Positions 63,168 through 64,000 of a DNA stretch of 64,000 bases are shown here, in pieces; positions within the stretch are counted from its first letter, which is position 1, and every line of letters starts with the position of its first letter. The DNA lies in assembly GCA_008508345.1 (NCBI GenBank), contig QNGE01001011.1, positions 1 through 64,000 on the forward strand. The letters run 5' to 3'. The position numbers and the translations under genes were made by a program. This DNA comes from Paragonimus westermani (taxonomy: Eukaryota > Platyhelminthes > Trematoda > Plagiorchiida > Troglotrematidae). The notes beneath the pieces were generated by a model that did no database searches, was not told the origin of the DNA, and saw only the letters and a list, made by a program, of their open reading frames with translations.

Positions 63168-63598
63168 GTCTGTGTCTCTCCTGCAATTCTCTGTCCGCCC
63201 CGAATCACGAAAGGTACACCGGCGTCACCAAACATCAGCTGTCATCCCAGTTGGACTGTGCCAATGGATTATGTAAACATACCCCTGATAGAGAGAACAC
63301 GAAAACCGATAGATGCAAACATTTCGTAATGACCCATCAGAACCAACTTTATAATAGCATGGACTACCTCGATTCGAGCACATGCTTTTCCAGGTATCGT
63401 CATTATCTCAGGCAGCTTTGTGAGCTAGAACCAAACTCACCAATTTCTATGCCAGTTCTACTGGCCAGATCGACACAACTGGAGTACCCAGACTTTATTT
63501 TACCTGTAGACAACTTTATAGCGAGCTACAAGCCACTGACATATGCCTCTAATGGTCAGCCGGAAAATTCTCATTCGTATATAAAACTGGATAACTAA
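63168..63598 (+). CDS. Candidate exon, unidentified plus-strand gene
   Basis: An open frame of about 143 codons follows an AG at 63166-63167 and ends in a stop at 63596-63598. The second half reads like protein: MDYLDSSTCFSRYRHYLRQL, then CELEPNSPISMPVLLARSTQ and LEYPDFILPVDNFIASYKPL. It may be internal or terminal. No domain is recognised. Another frame overlaps it at 63066-63329; I prefer this one because it stays open longer. Confidence 0.3.
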
Positions 63599-63696
63599 CT
63601 CCCTCCACCCGATTTCTCTCCAAGCAGAATTAAATTACTCACTTAGAAATTATCGTTCTCGTTCGAGTCTCGGTCATGACGAATGTTATTTTACAG

Positions 63697-63978
63697 GATC
63701 CTAGGCCAGATTTTTCCAGCATACTCGGAACAGTCGGTCGACAAAATGATATGCCCCAGCTGCATACCAATCTATTCAGTCAGCCACCAGTAGTACCCGG
63801 TGAACTGCCCATAGAAATAGGGGTTCCAGACTTCAGTATGGGTGGGTCTACCGTGCAGACAGCAAACCTAGAAATTCTATGTCCTAGACAACCATATACA
63901 CTGTACCACATTTCACCAACCGGTGTGGCAGATATGACTATCTTTCCCGTTATGTGGCTAAATATTATGACAACCTAA
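63697..63978 (+). CDS. Candidate exon, unidentified plus-strand gene
   Basis: A strong acceptor (GTTATTTTACAG) opens a 93-codon frame to a stop at 63976-63978. It reads DPRPDFSSILGTVGRQNDMP, and later ELPIEIGVPDFSMGGSTVQT and QPYTLYHISPTGVADMTIFP. Pro-, Ser- and Gly-rich with hydrophobic stretches, it looks coding. An internal donor before the stop is possible, so the stop may not be used. The window ends 60 bases later. Confidence 0.4.
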   Translation, partial: DPRPDFSSILGTVGRQNDMPQLHTNLFSQPPVVPGELPIEIGVPDFSMGGSTVQTANLEILCPRQPYTLYHISPTGVADMTIFPVMWLNIMTT

Positions 63979-64000
63979 TGTTCTGTCTTAAAACCGCCGT

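Overview
The window looks like eukaryotic, intron-rich animal DNA, most likely from a parasitic flatworm and probably a digenean trematode. The taxon is inferred, not proven. The support is a conserved animal gene cut into short exons by introns of 1.3 to 8.8 kb, several decayed Penelope-like retroelements, tRNA-derived SINE copies, moderately AT-rich intergenic sequence, an assembly gap, and no bacterial-style gene packing.

The dominant gene lies on the minus strand and runs from about 57.6 kb down to about 8.5 kb. Eleven of its exons can be placed by reading frame plus GT/AG splice signals. Ten of them (49745 down to 14936) encode one continuous ankyrin-repeat domain. The repeats match, in order and nearly in length, those I remember for vertebrate ANKDD1A, ending in the family-typical VDMIIKADR segment. 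Nine consecutive exons each hold one repeat of 32 to 35 codons and are phase 0 at both ends. A tentative short upstream exon (57553-57610) joins in the right phase. An 828-bp exon at 8460-9287 follows and encodes a long, probably disordered Ser/Gln/Arg/Pro-rich tail. I could not find the family's death domain in the 5.6 kb between the last ankyrin exon and that tail.

Mobile DNA fills the flanks and introns. At 1.4-2.8 kb is the best Penelope-like element: reverse transcriptase plus GIY-YIG endonuclease, split by a frameshift. Shorter GIY-YIG/3'-end remnants lie at 10.0-10.6 kb (minus), 11.2-11.7 kb (plus), 16.8-17.1 kb (minus) and 57.9-58.3 kb (plus), with a minus end fragment at 57.8 kb. The 10.0 and 11.2 kb copies form a nearly identical head-to-head inverted pair. 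tRNA-derived SINE copies lie at about 5.16 kb (plus), 49.14-49.33 kb (minus), 50.25-50.5 kb (minus) and 50.69-50.95 kb (plus). The last two are mirror images on either side of a run of Ns. A 917-bp direct duplication at 23.3-25.0 kb has a single N at its junction and is probably partly an assembly artefact.

The last 4 kb (59.9-64.0 kb) carries plus-strand segments with coding-like frames and splice signals. They suggest one or more other multi-exon genes that I cannot identify. The remaining stretches, mostly introns and intergenic DNA, show no recognisable genes. No rRNA, intact tRNA, CRISPR array or operon was seen. Nothing here looks like a wholly new multi-gene system. The most unusual points are the altered C-terminus of the ANKDD1-type protein and the repeated inverted arrangement of Penelope and SINE ends.
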